Part shown: piece after piece, positions 11,876 through 23,994 of the stretch
How the letters are laid out: every line of letters starts with the position of its first letter
Numbering within the stretch: position 1 is the stretch's first letter
Assembly (NCBI GenBank): GCA_947652115.1
Contig: OX393565.1
Location: forward strand, 6,303,881 to 6,367,880
Source of the DNA: Blastomussa wellsi
Lineage: Eukaryota > Cnidaria > Anthozoa > Scleractinia > Plerogyridae
Reading direction: 5' to 3'
DNA length: 64,000 nt
Made by a program: the position numbers and the translations under genes
Notes under the pieces: generated by a model
Told to the model about the DNA's origin: nothing
What the model saw: the letters and a program-made list of their open reading frames with translations, nothing else
Databases searched by the model: none

Positions 11876-12170
11876 TTGCAAATTTACAAACCTGTGGCCC
11901 TCGAATTCCAGTTCGAATTGAAATTTAGACGTGTTGGTTTTTGTGGAGGGGGGAAGGCCAGAGAACCCGGAGAAAAACCCTCGAAGCAGGGAAGAGAACC
12001 AACAACAAACTCAACCACTACCAATCTCACCACTGCCGCCATCCCTACCCAATCAGGAGGCAGCGTTCAGGAACAGGTTTTAGTTGGCTTGGTAAAACCC
12101 TTTCTCAAGAGTTCCTCTCTTCCACTCGGCCCCACTAATTAGACAGCTAGTTACACTGGGCTACCTAGTT
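11876..12170 (+). repeat. Dispersed invertebrate repeat with CCGGAGAAAAACCC core
   Basis: The core reads AGAACCCGGAGAAAAACCC and is followed by CTCGAAGCAGGGAAGAGAACC. I recognise this block as a widespread interspersed repeat of cnidarians and molluscs, often embedded in predicted proteins. Overlapping open frames here are translations of the repeat, not genes. Confidence 0.5.
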
Positions 12171-14940
12171 ACAAGGCCTTGTTGTTCAAAATCGTCCTGT
12201 TTTCAAAGCTAATATCACAAATTTCTTACCTTTCTATACTCGTGGAATTTCAGCCAATAATTCAGGGTTACGGTTTGGGTTTGGGTTTTGAGTTGATCAG
12301 TCTGAAACAGACATACACAACAAGAAGTATATTTGACCGTTTCGGTCTGCAACAGGAAAGGCTCTTTAAGATAAACTTGAAATTAACAATTGGTTCATGC
12401 TCTAGCGTGCACTAAAAGTTGTGGTGTGTGTACGCGTGAAGTCGAGGGCTCTCCAAATTTTCAAAGCGCACCATAATTCGATAGTGCACCGCTGAAAGCA
12501 AGAGCCAATTGTTTTATAACATTGTTGGTAGAAATGTACAACAAAGCTTTGCGCGACACTGCTAGAATGTAGATCTCTCCCTTAATTTTTATAGGTTATT
12601 ACATATATAACCTTTAAACGAAATTCTGAGGAAAAACCCAACTCAGAGACTCAAAGGATAGTAGCAGCCGCCGTTTCTTGGGTATGGTGGAGCAAATAGG
12701 CCCAATATAGAGACTGGGATGTCAACACGATGAAGTAAACTATCATGGATTTTGGTTTGCTGAATACGGAGGACCGGTTGGTACACCTCTTCCACCCCTT
12801 GCCCGGCGGAAAATCTTTACTTACCTCCATTACTTTTAAATTACCTTCTTTTGAAGATCGTGAGAGTACTTGAGCTTGTCTATATACTCGGTTGTAGGCG
12901 AACGTTCTCTTTAGTGAACTGAGGAAATATAATCTTGGAATGATACAACAGGCAGACAGGAAAGACTTTGAATCAAGAAAAAATACATGGTTACTACCAC
13001 GTACATTGTAATCCAAAGAATTTAGAAAATCTCGGTATTAATAAAACTCTTACAGTGTGTTCGCTCTTGTAGCAAGGGAGTTAACAGCGTTTTTAGTTAT
13101 TGGCCAAGCATGGTAGTATAGTAAATGTAAGACCATGCAGTTTCGACGTTGGTGCCCCAGTTCCTTCAAAGGCAAAGACTGGGAACGTTAGACGAAAAAA
13201 GAGAAGTTTTGCTGTGGAGAATGGTTTAGAGGAATAAGATGATGAAAAGTAGTGGTGCCTACGCCTTTGTCGGGCCTGTTTTAATTAATTCACATTTCAG
13301 GAGAAGGGAGTATAAGTAGGAAGAGGTTTAATTAAATTTGCGATTTGCAGGTTCTCGTCAGTTCCGCCCTTTCTTTGAAACAAGTGATACCGCTTCGCTT
13401 CTGGTACTTTATATGGGGGCTTTTTGCAGGATTATTTATCCAAGAAAGCAAACAAACAGAGCTAAGAGGAAAACAAGGCGGGAGAACACCGTTAAATACG
13501 AATTAAAATAAACCTTTAAATCCTATTTAAAACATACGTGTCTCATGAGATACAATTTTTCTAGAACAGGTAATTGAGTGTTTACCGTTATTGTGAATGA
13601 CATACGAGAATTCAGCATCAACATCTACGAAGATTTTCAAAATATAAAACAGCACAAGAAATTTTTGCCAGTCATCACGGCCATCATTGGAGTCAGGATA
13701 AATTTACCCTGCGTCTATATATTCTAAAGTTAGGTTCTAGTTCTTTTGTATTCTTAAATACTGAATAAATATTGACAGAGAATTAAGTCAGGGCGTTGTT
13801 CAATCACTAAGAAGGTCCTTAACTTAATCCACTAGAGCAACTTTTTAAATCTGGCTGCCTATGTCGTAAGGTCCAATAATAGCGGGCAATTGTCATGACT
13901 TTTTGTATTGCAAAGAACACAGTTAGAACAATAGGATTCCAACAGTCACACCCAAAGAATAAGCTTTGTTTATCTCTGTAAGATTTTCTTAGTAGTTATT
14001 AAAGAAATAATATTATGGAAGTAAGGTACGGTATAGGAATCTATGCAATGTTTAATCCTTGCGATACTCTGTTGAAATTGTGCAAAGCCACTACATGGGG
14101 CAAACAGGATTAATTATACCAAGCAAGGTCATCGCCCGCACGCGGCATTCCATTCTTTCAGCTAATTAACAAGAAAACTTGAAAACTTATATAATTAAAC
14201 CTTTTTAAGTTCAAGTTCAAGATCATCTCCTGTTGTTCGCACGCATAGCTGATGTTAAGGGAACTACCGGTTCATGGCTTGTGCATCTTGAAAATGCGTG
14301 ATAATGTTCTCCATCCTTAATCATCCATGTTCCCCTTTGCTTTAGTATCACCTCTTTGTTGTTTTTCTTCTTTAGAAAACTATTCTTTAAAGGTAATTTG
14401 CTTCGGCAAAAAAAAAAAAACAATGACTACAAGTCTCCTCCTTATAAGGAAGAACTTTAGGTTATTGAATTAAACACATCGGTCAGTGCTGACGCGTTTT
14501 ATTCTTAACAGGATCGATACTTCACTCTCACAGTGCTAGCGATACTAATATTAGGACAACTGCATGTCACGCTGTGATAGACTAGCTATCATTCCACCCA
14601 GAGGAATACGCCAGGTAGCAATTCTTTTTTGTTGTTGTTGTTTTAAACTACTGACAGGCAGAAAGTGGAGATTAGATAAGTAATGGATTTGCGAATCCTG
14701 TTATATATAGTTGTTGATACTAGGCATACCAGACCGGCTGTGCAACACTTAGGCACATACAATGTACTATAAGTGATTGCTTTGTTTTTCTTCCCGGCCT
14801 GGTGATGCACTTATTCCACTGACTTTCAAGCTGAAGCGCATAATTTACAAATTTGATTAGGAGTGATCTCATCCCTCTCCGGCATAAATTTGATTGCTAT
14901 TTTGGCTAAATAAAAGTGAGGCTTTTTAAGAGGGTTTCGG
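12171..14940. other. Spacer, no gene seen
   Basis: AT-rich, with only short open frames. The longest (12651-13016, minus) has no recognisable domain and no splice signals that would place it in a gene. Confidence 0.4.
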
Positions 14941-14950
14941 TGTAATATCA

Positions 14951-15092
14951 TATACCGTATTTTCTCGATTAAACTCCGCACCCCGAAAAAACGCTGAACG
15001 CAAATAAACGACGGATCTGCCACGCCGAGTAAAAAGCCCCTCTCGTCTAATCGGGGTCCCGGCGTTTATCTGAGGTCCGGTATTTATTTTAA
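14951..15092. repeat. Imperfect foldback repeat
   Basis: ATACCGTATTTTCTCGATTA...CCGCACCCCG on the left is mirrored by GGGGTCCCGGCGTTTATC...TCCGGTATTTAT on the right. Looks like a decayed MITE of about 140 bp. Confidence 0.45.
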
Positions 15093-15343
15093 TTTCGTAT
15101 TGCGCAACCGAATCTCATCCAAAAATAGGTGTAATAATTTACAGGCGAACTGACAGTTTGTAAAAAGCGAAACTTTCAAACAATAATGAAACAATACCCT
15201 TGTTTACTATTTCCAGTAGACCTCGACCGTCGAGATCACGTGTTGTTTCAAGTGAAGTTGACTGATGGATTGATTGCATCGCCTGAAGTCCTATGGTTTT
15301 TCAGTCTATGGTTATGACAGGACTTTATCATGTTTCTTATGCC

Positions 15344-15545
15344 TCCCCCCCCCCCCCCCTTTATGATTATCTTCAGGGGGAATTTCTGCGATTGGAGTAT
15401 TTCGGCTATGGAATCTTTCTTGTCATAACCGTTGGTCAGGCTTATTTATTAACTTCAATGGCAACATTTTAAATTAATGAGAAAATTGAACCTGTAAAAA
15501 ATTTGCAGCTCCGCTTTCAGGCTTGGCTAAATGGCAACAAATACA
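15344..15545 (+). repeat. Poly-C tract and dispersed repeat (second copy near 43540)
   Basis: A 14-15-base C run precedes a segment (TTTCGGCTATGGAATCTTT, later GCAGCTCCGCTTTCAGGCTTGGCTA) that recurs at about 43525-43690 (TTTCGGCTGTGGAATCTTT, GGAGCTCTGCTTTTAGGCTTGGCTA). The two copies form one interspersed family. Confidence 0.6.
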
Positions 15546-16109
15546 CCGCGAAATACATTTGAGGCCTGTATCGCGTTAACTTGTCGGCTTTTTTGTTATA
15601 CGCCCCTCAACTGAAATGCAGCTTTCTGATGGACAAGAAAGTTTGGCGCTTTTTAAAATAAAGTATTATTATTATGTTTTTATTGTTATTATGAATGTCA
15701 CTGTTATTGTTATTTCACATAAAACACGTCAAAACAGTACAGCCTCTAGCCCTCGGGCGACCCCAAAGGAACAAATCACAAACACTCAAAGGCGGGGTTG
15801 TTCAAAGCTTGGTTAAGAAAACCCAGGGTGAATGGGAACTTTGAATTCAGATATGAAGGTTAGAAAGCAAATAAAGTTTTTAATTTTTTTAATCTACAAT
15901 TTGATGACTGGATGCTCTGAAAAGAATAAAGAAAATTATCGGAAAAAAGGCTATTGATATGGTAAGCGCTAATCGGCCTTCTAGCAACTGGGCCCAGGGC
16001 GACAACAGCTTGAACCTTCGATTTCGGTTAAGAAGATATAACAAACGATTCCTGCTATCGATGTCTGAGGATTGACATCTCAGTCAGTTCGCAGCGGAAA
16101 TCGTCAAAA

Positions 16110-16207
16110 CTTATAAACAGGCAGTTTCTGCGTGATGTTAGTCACGCTAGATTTAGTTACGCGACTTGAAGGTTTGCCGAAAATTTTGCCCTCTGTGTCA
16201 TAAACAA
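16110..16207 (-). repeat. Dispersed repeat, inverted copy at 50368-50460
   Basis: The complement of CGCTAGATTTAGTTACGCG and of CTTGAAGGTTTGCCGAAAAT occurs at 50371-50412 with about one mismatch in 42 bases. Flanking CGTGATGTTAG also matches (ACATCACGC). The two copies lie 34 kb apart. Confidence 0.7.
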
Positions 16208-16225
16208 GTAATCACATGTTTCCTC

Positions 16226-16265
<40 letters not shown>

Positions 16266-16779
16266 ATAGAAATTGTCCGAGTCAGGTGTGATATTTTACT
16301 CGGCCCCATGCGATTACTTATACATACTTCGAAGCACTGCACGACTAATAACAACTTGCGAAAGTTTGACAAAAATCTTTTATTCAATTTTATTTCGGAG
16401 GAACGACCTTAAATCATTTCAGTTAATAGCAGCCGGTATAAATGTGCATAAAAAAATGGCCAATAAAAAGTCGTTATTGACTTCTGTAAACCATGCAAGG
16501 ACCACTTAAACAAACAAGAGTAGATTTTAGCTGGATCTTGGTGTAGATAAGGATCAGCAATGAAGTTGAAAATACTTAATAATATAATACCCCATGTTTA
16601 TACCAATAACATGTTTATTTTAACCAGTTTAAGAAACTGAAAATCAGCAACAGTGGAGCCACTGCCGTTCTTCCGAAAGTGAAACTTGAATTTGCACGGA
16701 AAAGTTTTTATTTTTTAGGTGCTTCAAATTTAATTCTTTACCATTAAAAACTAGGCAGATTAGCAGTAGGGTTTTATTT

Positions 16780-16940
16780 AGGGAGTCTCTAGATGAGTTT
16801 TTTGCATAGAGTAGTCAATGTAGTTTGTTTTAGTTATTCAGTAGCTATTTATTGTATTTTAAACAGGACCCCTTCGATAACAGTACTCTTGAACTGAAGG
16901 ATTATCCTGTATAAATATTCGTTATTATTATTATTTATTA
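16780..16940 (+). mobile_element. LINE 3'-end remnant with ATT-type tail
   Basis: A GACCCCTTCGATAACAG...GAACTGAAGGATTATCCTGT block followed by ATAAATATTCG and (TTA)n resembles the 3' UTR and tail of CR1-like LINEs. No coding part is left. Confidence 0.5.
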
Positions 16941-17181
16941 AAGACTGCATGCATGAATTTTACATCTAGTTCATGATCAAGCACGCTCTAATGTGTGTTT
17001 TCGTTGTGACAAATTTGTCAACAAATAACAGTTTGTAGCTTCTATGGAAAGACTTTTAAACGCTATTTAAATAAACTGCCTTTAAACGTGTTTTAGCCTT
17101 GGTGTGAATAGGGTATAAGGCTGATCACACAAACAGCTGCCTATTTCGGATGGACAAAACAAGACGAAACAGACGGTTATA

Positions 17182-17328
17182 TAAGATAAGATAAAATACT
17201 GATACGCAATTTTGTGTCGCAAATGCTCTGGCCCGTATAACATGCTTTAAAACTTAAGATAAGATAAAATACTGATACGCAATTTTGTGTCGCAAATGTT
17301 CTGGCCCGTATAACATGCTTTAAAACTT
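17182..17328. repeat. Tandem duplication, 2 x 73 bp
   Basis: TAAGATAAGATAAAATACTG through CATGCTTTAAAACT is present twice back to back (17182-17254 and 17255-17327), with one C/T difference seen (GCTCTGG against GTTCTGG). The near identity suggests a recent slippage event. Confidence 0.85.
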
Positions 17329-17572
17329 AGAAACTTCCTAAAAGCATGCCTACAAATAAAAAAAAAACATTCAGGTACAATTCGACGATATTTAAACGTT
17401 AACTACTTAGACTACTTACGGTCAGTTCAGAACAGGTTTAGTCTTCGGTTGTAGTGAAGACCCAACTCCACTCAAGAAGCCATTTCTTGCGGTCTTTTTG
17501 AGCTCCTTTGAATTCATTTTCTTATTTTCTTCGCACGAAAACACTTGAATGATTATAAAGACTTGCAATGCT

Positions 17573-17833
17573 TTATATTTGCCGAAAGTTTTCCCGAAGC
17601 GAACACTTTCCTTCTACTCTAGAGCGGCTGGTAATTAAATTTGGCGGGAAGAAGGACGCGGCGGTCCATTTGGGCGGGAAATCAGTTTGGGCGCGAAATA
17701 CCTTCGAGTACAACCACTCATCGTAAATGGAAATTTTTTGCAACTGGTCAACTTTGTAAATTCCTTTAGAAATAACAACCAACCTCAAATCTTCATTCGT
17801 CAGTTCGCTTGACTGCGATGAATCTGCCTCCAA
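17573..17833 (-). pseudogene. Possible exon remnant next to an hAT-like MITE
   Basis: A minus-strand open frame of about 86 codons reads ADSSQSSELTNEDLRLVVIS then KGIYKVDQLQKISIYDEWLY, which looks protein-like. It has no ATG at its upstream end, where the MITE (17835-18345) begins. With the MITE and one target copy removed, the upstream sequence supplies GGTTTACAG, a plausible splice acceptor. A possible donor (AAG-GTATTT) follows the WLYSK residues. I do not recognise the protein; it could be chance. Confidence 0.28.
17640..17702 (+). promoter_or_regulatory. Cluster of three E2F-like motifs
   Basis: TTTGGCGGGAAG, TTTGGGCGGGAAAT and TTTGGGCGCGAAAT occur within about 60 bases. They match the E2F/DP consensus TTTSSCGCSAAA. 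They overlap the possible exon above, so they could be an unrelated GC-rich stretch. No adjacent gene start was identified. Confidence 0.35.
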
Positions 17834-17834
17834 A

Positions 17835-18345
17835 TAGGCTTTTGTATATTTTGCGTTTGTTTCTTCACTAAAATGCTACACCTTTGGCTTAATGCTCCAT
17901 TTTTTCCACTAAAATGTTCGGTCTCTCCCCTCCCCCCTCCAACAAAGTCGCTAAAATGCTCGGATAGTGCTCATTACACCGAATGTTTTTAATTAATTCT
18001 AGCATTTTAGACGATAGCACATCACATGCAGGCCGGGTCGGGCCGGGTAGCACAGAGGAGGACCGAAAAGAAACATGGCCGCCTTTTGACTCATGAAACC
18101 TAAAACCACTAACTTCTCCTCAGTATCCACTGGGCTGTATTGGGGTGGCATTTTATTTTATTTTATTTTGGTTGGAAGTTTTCATTTCCTCTTAAAAGCT
18201 TTTGTTATGTATTTATTTTCATTGAAAAAAAATAATTTTCAGGGAAAATGTTTCTAAAATGCCCGAATAATGCTTTAATGCTAGCTAATGCTTTGCCTCA
18301 CAAACTGATGCTCGAAAAAATGCTACCATAATATACAAAAGCCTA
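17835..18345. mobile_element. hAT-like MITE, 511 bp
   Basis: TAGGCTTTTGTATATT at the left is perfectly inverted at the right (AATATACAAAAGCCTA). The flanking octamers CCTCCAAA and CCTGTAAA agree at 6 of 8 positions, which fits an aged 8-bp target duplication of the hAT type. No transposase frame inside. Confidence 0.7.
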
Positions 18346-18709
18346 CCTGTAAACCGCTCAGCCGGAAAAACTAATACTGAGAAGTTTCGGACAAACGTAA
18401 GTAGCATTTGTTTGATTTAACGGAATCCGAGTTCTTTTTGTGAGTTATAACTAGGGCACTATAGTATGAGGTTCAAGCCTGTTCACTCACGCTATTTAGT
18501 AAAAATCTACTAGTACGCATACTAATGCAAATGCCGCAATCTGGTTGGCGGAGCTACTACACACTATCAGCCATTAGAGTCAATGCAGTGGTTGAAGGTC
18601 GTCTTCAAAATGCGACGTATTCGCGCTTTAGCGAAGTTTCGCAGTAAGATTTAGAACTTTCTTAACGATAAATGATTCGTTTATTATCATTTTCTCTTGT
18701 TTTTACTAA

Positions 18710-18808
18710 AACAATTAGATTATTCGCTCTCGATTTCTATGAGAACTATGACAACCGACTATGACAACTATTACCCCATAGAAATCTCGAGCTCATAATC
18801 TAATTGTT
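18710..18808. repeat. Palindromic repeat, related copy at 61545-61654
   Basis: AACAATTAGATTATTCGCTC is mirrored by GAGCTCATAATCTAATTGTT across a 30-base loop. The same arms (AACAATTAGACTA...TAGTCTAATTGTT and a TTTCTATGAG core) occur inside RPN1 intron 2. Confidence 0.75.
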
Positions 18809-18886
18809 AAATAGATCGGGCTGTATCATACGTGTTTGTTTATAGTTAGTCGTTTACCTTCAGTCACAAGCTATCTTAGCCTTGAA

Positions 18887-18953
18887 ATGGCCGAATCCCG
18901 CTGTCCGTTATATTCTATTGATGCACTTGTACTGTGGGAAAAAATTGAAAATA
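18887..18953 (+). CDS. Possible first exon only, unrecognised
   Basis: ATG at 18887 opens 22 codons (MAESRCPLYSIDALVLWEKI...) that stop at a good donor, ATA-GTAAGT, at 18954. No second exon was found downstream, so this is weak. It could be an orphan exon left by rearrangement. Confidence 0.18.
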
Positions 18954-20533
18954 GTAAGTATTAAATTCAGATCTTGACACATCCGTTAGTAGTGTGATGC
19001 TAAAATAAATTGATGAAGACAACTGAACCGTTTTCAAAGAAATTAACTCCCTTTAATCTCTGTTTAATGAGATGAGAGAAAACTGGAAAGCTGATAATCG
19101 CTTGATGATGATGCACTGACTCTGTTGACTAGTTCAGAACTGACATTGAAGCAAGTCCAACCATCGGTAAAAAAATATTTATGACAATAATTATTCATTA
19201 ATGGAAAGCGCAGACACATGGCACCGAGTTTTACAAGTCGCAATTTTGCCGATTTGAAGCTGAAATCTTGCGTTATTACCTCTGAATAAGGAATTCTCTT
19301 GGTTCAGTGAGTTCTTTGCTCGCAGCTCTTCTTCAGTGTCGCGTCCGAACTCTGTGGACTGCATCACAACTCATTCTAACACTCCGGCTTCGCCCCAAGC
19401 GAGCGTTCTTTTATTTATTACGCGTACATCACATCCAGGAGTGTAGCTTAAGGGTGCAGTCAATATTTGAACCCAACTGCACTAAAGTGCGGAAGTGGTG
19501 AAGTGTTTCGGTTCGTCTTCTAAGTGTTGACTCAAAAATGGCGTGATTAGTGCCTACTTGATTGAATTTTACTCACTTAATGTAACCATTTCCTGAGCAA
19601 ATAAGAAACACTCGAAACAACATTCCAGCAGAACTCACCTATTTAAGACGAGTGTTGAAGGAGTCACGTTATTAAACGATAACTATATGTTAGCGACTCC
19701 TCAGTCAAATGGACGAACGACTAACGAAATTATAAAAGCTGAGTCCAGGGCAAGAAGCTCCAATCCTTATTTGCCCCTCAGGTTGTCATATCTCAGTCTG
19801 TTGAATCTGATTGTACGAATCCAAAACTTTATTAGAGGGATAACCCTAGCCGCTGCTAAATGGTGGCACGTAATATATATATAACGACGAATAAAACTGA
19901 CAACCGGTACCATGATATATCATATGGTACTTGGAATTATAAGAATGTCAATTTACAGGAACAAAACTTACGAATCGCGTAAGTGGAGTCCTTAGCTTAT
20001 ATCCATCTTTTCAGCAGAGCGCTCTTTAGATCACGCCACTCTCATTTGCGCTTAACTGCAGAGGTTAACCCATACTTTACATAGCCTTGGAGTTAAGTAA
20101 AATAATGAAAAAAATATTTTGTTTACAAGTACCCTCTTCATCCATACCAGAATCAAAAGTCCCCACCCAGGAAATAGCTAGATTTAAACACAGATTGAAA
20201 CTCAACGTCTCTCGGCACTCAAATTTTGATTTATATTCCAGGAGTAATCAAAGATAACGAGAGTGCGTTCGATTAAAACGAGAAAACCTCTGGAACCAGG
20301 TTACGCGGGATGTACGTCATTCAGTGCAAGCGCGTATGCAATGTCAACAATGTTTGGAGTTTGCGTTGTCAATAAGCCGACTTTGACTGCTATAATATGA
20401 AAGATAAATCCAGTGTGAGAGAATTATCTCCTGTGAAAGTTCGTGTTTCATTATTAGGCTCTGTTAGTGTCAACCTTGCGGTTCAATTTCACCCTTTGTT
20501 TTAATTTTACTTGCTTGAAACAAAGGAAAATAT
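18954..20533. other. Spacer, no gene seen
   Basis: AT-rich with several short low-complexity patches. Open frames at 19307-19501 and 19687-19884 show no domain or splice support. Confidence 0.4.
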
Positions 20534-20716
20534 AATAGGCAATTTCCGCGTCCTCTTTTGCCTCAGTCTCAAAACGAGTCTAAGTGCGAAACCATTCATA
20601 TGAAAAGTGTTTTACCTGCACCTTCATTTTCGTGCAGAGTAAACTCATTTTCATATGAATGGCTTCGCACTTAGTCTCGTTTTGAAACAGAGGATAAAAC
20701 TCGGAAATGGCCTATT
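20534..20716. repeat. Foldback element, 183 bp
   Basis: AATAGGCAATTTCCGCGTCC...CGAGTCTAAGTGCGAA...CCATTCATATGAAAA pairs with TTTTCATATGAATGGC...TTCGCACTTAGTCTCG...CGGAAATGGCCTATT. The central spacer is about 45 bases. MITE-like; no coding capacity. Confidence 0.8.
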
Positions 20717-21533
20717 CAAGCTCCATGCAAAACATTTTCATTTTTTCTGTTAATATATTTTTTAAAAAAGCTGTATCCTTATCCGGGGTGAAGTGAGCCA
20801 AGTTGGAAGAAATCGCGCAAACGCAAATTGCAAACATGCAGCGTGCTGTTGAAAATTGGCTCGCAAGTGAGTGAATAGAGAATATATTCGGTCGTATCTT
20901 TATCTTTCAGTTAATTATTTGGTTGTGGCACTGATAAATAGACAATTAATTGCTGTTTCTTGGTTCAGGATTATTCTTGTTATCGAGTTCAGTGAAGTGC
21001 TTTGCGTCGATTCCGCATCACTTATAGTCAAGATGTGAGGCAGCCAGTGAATTTTAACTGTTCTCACGGCAAATAAACAGCTGTACTGGGGAGACTAAAT
21101 TTCCGCTGGGTGGGGGAAAATAATCCACTGGGTAGGGTTGCAGTGGGTCTAGATCTGTTACAGAGGGGTGTCACAAGTGGTGAAAGTCGCCGCGTGAATG
21201 CGTCAAAGTCGCGGCAATACAACACAACAAGTGATACAATACAACAAGTGATCCCAAAAATACTACATGAGAAACAAGCTCTTAGGTATCACCACGTGAG
21301 TAAGCACGCCAAACCGGGGGGAATGATGAAATGGCGAGGCAAATGTGCGTCGATAACAGCGAAAACAGAAATCTCGAATCATTGTGCTTGTAAATGCACG
21401 ACACGGGATTAGGCTTGTGTTCTCCTGACGTCGAACGTACATTGTTGATTACATTGTAATTACAGCTGAGCAGAAATAAATAATCTTTTATTATGTTAAG
21501 TTGAATAATTACAAAATTCCACATGTACCATGG
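20717..21533. other. Spacer, no gene seen
   Basis: Contains a short tandem motif, ACAACAAGTGATACAAT repeated twice near 21217-21250. No exon could be supported. Confidence 0.4.
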
Positions 21534-21709
21534 GCCACTGTACTTCGGAAAATACCATAATACTCATTGTTTGTCCCCAAAATTTTGCATAAGCATTGTT
21601 TCCAGTTTTTCATGGGACTTACAATGGTCCCAAGAGAAATCAAAAACAATGCTTATGCAAAATTTTGGGGACAAACAAAGAGCAATATGGTATTTTCTGA
21701 AGTGACCTA
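21534..21709. repeat. Foldback element, ~176 bp
   Basis: GAAAATACCATAATACTCAT, TGTTTGTCCCCAAAATTTTG and CATAAGCATTGTTT are mirrored in order by AAACAATGCTTATG, CAAAATTTTGGGGACAAACA and AATATGGTATTTTC. Outer flanks GTACTTCGG and CTGAAGTGAC also pair loosely. I recognise this palindrome as a common coral repeat. Confidence 0.82.
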
Positions 21710-23737
21710 TTGAGAAGATTCGATGGTATTTCGAAAACGAGAACAACAAGTCAAAATTAGAGAATGTTATACCTTTTACTACATTCAACTCTTTAATATC
21801 AGTTTCGGATTTTTGAAAATAGCTCAGTAGCCAGCTGATGATCTAGCAACGCTTTGAATAGCACAGACTTGTTATAGATACTCAAGGACACATCCCGGAC
21901 CCTTCTCAATTACATGCACACCATACCCCGGATCACGGTGACGTCAGTTTGTTCCCAAAAACATGAAGAAAACATCCTTTACTATAACCACTGCGGAACT
22001 TAACTGTCATGCATGGCAATATGTCAGATACCCTTTTTAGCCCCCATACTACGAGTTAAGTGTGCCAGATCCTACTTACGAAAGGTTTGCACGTCAAAGC
22101 ACTTGCGGTTTTCTGAGTGATGTTTTTTCAGCAGTAATCACGGAGCAAACCGGCGTCAACACATTAAAGCTGATCATGATTGCTTGCTTACAGCTGAACT
22201 TTGTTATGACACTGAACTGCAGCTGCATATCGTTGTGAAGAAAGGGGAATTTATTAAAAGAGCGTCAAAACAGGGTGAGAAGTTCGTGAAGTTAACACGG
22301 TCCTCTGCTCAATACATGCCCGGAAATTTCTGGTATTTTAATAGCCTCAACGGCAATGTTGTTCAAAGAAATTAAACCCCAAAAGACATTCCGCATGCAA
22401 TCTCTACCGCCTTCAAAAATCCTAGGCAGATTTTTAATTGATAATACGGTTGACTTCACTCTTCAGTCATTGTATGAAGTTGAAGCACAAGTAAGGATCT
22501 ATAAAATAGACGTCGATTTCTCTCAAAACAATCGAGTTTCTGCACTTTTTAAATAAAAGGTCTTTATTTCCATTTTCAAACACGTTAAACGCTAATTGGT
22601 GAGGTTCCTAATTCAAAGACTTAGTTAATCAGTGGAATACAAGTAATAAATCAAGTTTGTTTGAACAACATTGGAGATGATAACCTTATCTTTGAACTGT
22701 TTAGAATTTCTGACGGGGTCAAAATAAAATCGAACATGCAAGAAAAGTGAAACTGACTTACGAACTCAGCCCTCAGCAAGAGATTATTCTCAATTGCACT
22801 ACCAGAATATCTGTTTATGCTGCCTTCAAGTCTCGTTAAAGTAATAAACTCGGGAAACTTCCCGCGAAACTCTAACGTTTCGGTGGACAAGAGAGAGAGA
22901 GAGACTAATCTTTCGAAGTTTTCGAGTTTCAGTTAAATTTTCTCTTACTTGTAAGTCCCTCCAGTTTCTCTTTCAACGTTAGCAGCTAAAAAAATATTTT
23001 GTATAATTTCAAAGGATAGCAATGCCAGTTTATGTCTAACTTCGGTCGGCGTTCACTGTCTTTAGACATGAAAACATAATGAGTGTCCGAAACAGTTGTG
23101 ATGCCATTTGTTCAGTTCTTGCATTGCTGGAGTATGTCATTGACTAAATTGATGCACACTCTACATCAGTGACACAAAGCTTGTGGCATTCACAAATGGT
23201 TTTACAGTCACCCACTACTTCAAATTCCATCCCTTCACAACCGACCAAGCCCTACTGTTGTGGACGACAATCCACAATCGCCGTGAAAACATCAGTCACA
23301 GTATTGTGCATGCATGATGCCTCCTGAGTTCAAATTTCCTGTACGTATTCACTAAAAGATCTAGTCAGACTACCTGAAGTTGTTCACGTTAACTCTAGTC
23401 GCTTTTTAAATACGCTAAGAAAACAAACATTAACAGTCTTGTAGTAACTAGAAGTCAAAGATAGTCCTGTCTCACCCGTCTCTTCGATTTCAATCTTGTC
23501 TCTAAGCGGCTGCTTATGTGTTTTGCACTCCAAGACTGCTACGCTCCAGGGCCTGACAAGACATGCGATGAAAAATCTCTGTAAATACCGTGGAATTTGG
23601 AACAGTTATTGCGGTGTCTATGACACTGCATTTTTGGCATTTTCTCATGAAGTTTCCAAGTTGTACTGGAGCTGAAGCAATACTGAATGAGTACCAATAT
23701 AAATTAAGTTCAAATGAGGCCTGAACTGTTCAAATTT
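21710..23737. other. Spacer, no gene seen
   Basis: AT-rich sequence with a short GA run (22890-22903). Small open frames (22184-22375, 22356-22556, 22651-22890 minus) have no recognisable features. Confidence 0.4.
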
Positions 23738-23994
23738 AAGGCTAAAATCCAAGCTTTCGCCGATCTACGTCACAACCAGAAATAAGAAAAGTATTCGCAC
23801 GTAGGGCTTATAAATATCTAAATGTAAAGTAGAAAAGTGCGAAAAGAGCAAGAATATATAGAAGGTCTGTAAAATGTGTAAGAATAATAAAGCGCAAATA
23901 TGAATAAAAAAATAATCTAATGATCAAATTATAATGAGTGCTTTTCATACACTTTTAATGCCGTGGATCGCCGAAAGCTTGGATTTCAGCCTTT
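23738..23994. repeat. Foldback element with ~28-bp arms
   Basis: AAGGCTAAAATCCAAGCTTT-CGCCGATC at the left and GGATCGCCG-AAAGCTTGGATTTCAGCCTT at the right are inverted copies with one or two mismatches. The 200-base interior is AT-rich. Confidence 0.75.

Noticed and set aside
11876..12142. 88-residue frame rich in Thr/Asn
   Set aside because: It is a translation of a dispersed invertebrate repeat.
12651..13016. 121-residue minus-strand frame
   Set aside because: Composition and lack of motifs or splice context suggest chance.
17640..17702. E2F sites as proof of a cell-cycle promoter
   Set aside because: No gene start nearby; kept only as a low-confidence site.
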